The notes beneath the pieces are model-generated. The model saw only the letters and a list, made by a program, of their open reading frames with translations. It was not told the origin of the DNA and did not search any database. A stretch of 24,412 nt of DNA from a virus. Below, in pieces: positions 24,284 to 24,412 of this stretch (the stretch's first letter is position 1; each line of letters begins with the position of its first letter). The translations under genes and the position numbers were made by a program. The stretch lies in the IMG/VR virus record IMGVR_UViG_3300024346_008907, positions 1 through 24,412 of that record; one strand, written 5' to 3'.

Positions 24284-24412
24284 TGAGTAAATATACAGCA
24301 GTAATACCAACCATGTTGAAATCTCCAAGATTAAAAAAATTGGCAGAAGATTTACAAAACTCCGAATATGTGAGTGAGGTTATTATTATAGATAATTCCG
24401 GTAATCTTGAAC
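24283..24412 (+). CDS. Glycosyltransferase-like protein (GT-A), start only, cut by window end
   Basis: An open frame starts at ATG 24283, sharing TAATG with the methyltransferase stop, and runs off the window. The 43 visible residues read SKYTAVIPTMLKSPRLKKL, then SEYVSEVIIIDNSGN, the beginning of a GT-A Rossmann-like fold: a beta strand with PT, a helix, and a second strand with IDNS. This would be at least the sixth glycosyltransferase in the cluster, not counting the TAGT. Catalytic motifs lie beyond the window. Confidence 0.75.
   Translation, partial: MSKYTAVIPTMLKSPRLKKLAEDLQNSEYVSEVIIIDNSGNLE

Overview
The window looks like part of a large, AT-rich tailed-phage genome whose host is a member of the Bacteroidota, probably a flavobacterium. 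The phage assignment rests on a T4-type replisome spread over the window: the C-terminal part of a family B DNA polymerase (gp43-like), a sliding clamp (gp45-like), a large clamp-loader subunit (gp44-like) and a probable small clamp-loader subunit (gp62-like). Many small phage-type genes surround these, all on the + strand, with junctions of a few bases or overlaps. The host assignment rests on three things. Five good promoters have the Bacteroidota form TTTG-N19/20-TAnnTTTG. Most starts have A-rich leaders without Shine-Dalgarno sequences. One gene encodes a full-length TonB-dependent receptor of Bacteroidota type.

Layout. 1-889: end of the DNA polymerase gene. 958-2918: a translationally coupled HNH endonuclease and beta-class DNA methyltransferase. 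2947-3216: a small phage protein with its own promoter and little or no leader. 3298-4926: GroEL. 5013-9258: a tight operon of sliding clamp, HD hydrolase, TET-associated-type glycosyltransferase (DNA base modification), a 72-aa protein, clamp loader ATPase, a 47-aa ORF and GroES. 9340-12057: the TonB-dependent receptor, closed by a strong terminator. 12100-14045: overlapping genes for a GT2 glycosyltransferase, an LpxH-like phosphoesterase and a P-loop kinase. 14063-15727: SGNH hydrolase-like protein, zinc-ribbon protein, a 90-aa protein and the gp62-like protein. 15781-16638: Cas4/RecB-like nuclease with an Fe-S cysteine set. 16693-21967: ribbon-helix-helix protein, two GT4 glycosyltransferases, two unknown proteins, an NAD-dependent sugar epimerase and a GT2. 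22018 to the window end: short UDP-sugar dehydrogenase, CgeB-like glycosyltransferase, SAM methyltransferase and the start of another glycosyltransferase.

How they may work together. The replisome copies the genome. The HD hydrolase and the TET-associated-type glycosyltransferase sit inside the replisome operon and suggest that the DNA carries glycosylated bases. The HNH/methyltransferase pair adds a second DNA-modifying or mobile function. GroEL and GroES form a phage chaperonin but are transcribed from separate units. The sugar-nucleotide enzymes and at least six further glycosyltransferases could build a glycan on phage DNA, on the virion or on the host envelope. The TonB receptor and LpxH-like enzyme point to the host outer membrane.

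No non-coding gap exceeds about 90 bases, and I saw no tRNA, rRNA, CRISPR array or insertion sequence. The most unusual items are the phage-borne TonB-dependent receptor, the predicted DNA glycosylation genes, promoters that appear leaderless, and inverted repeats that repeatedly overlap the -33 promoter box.
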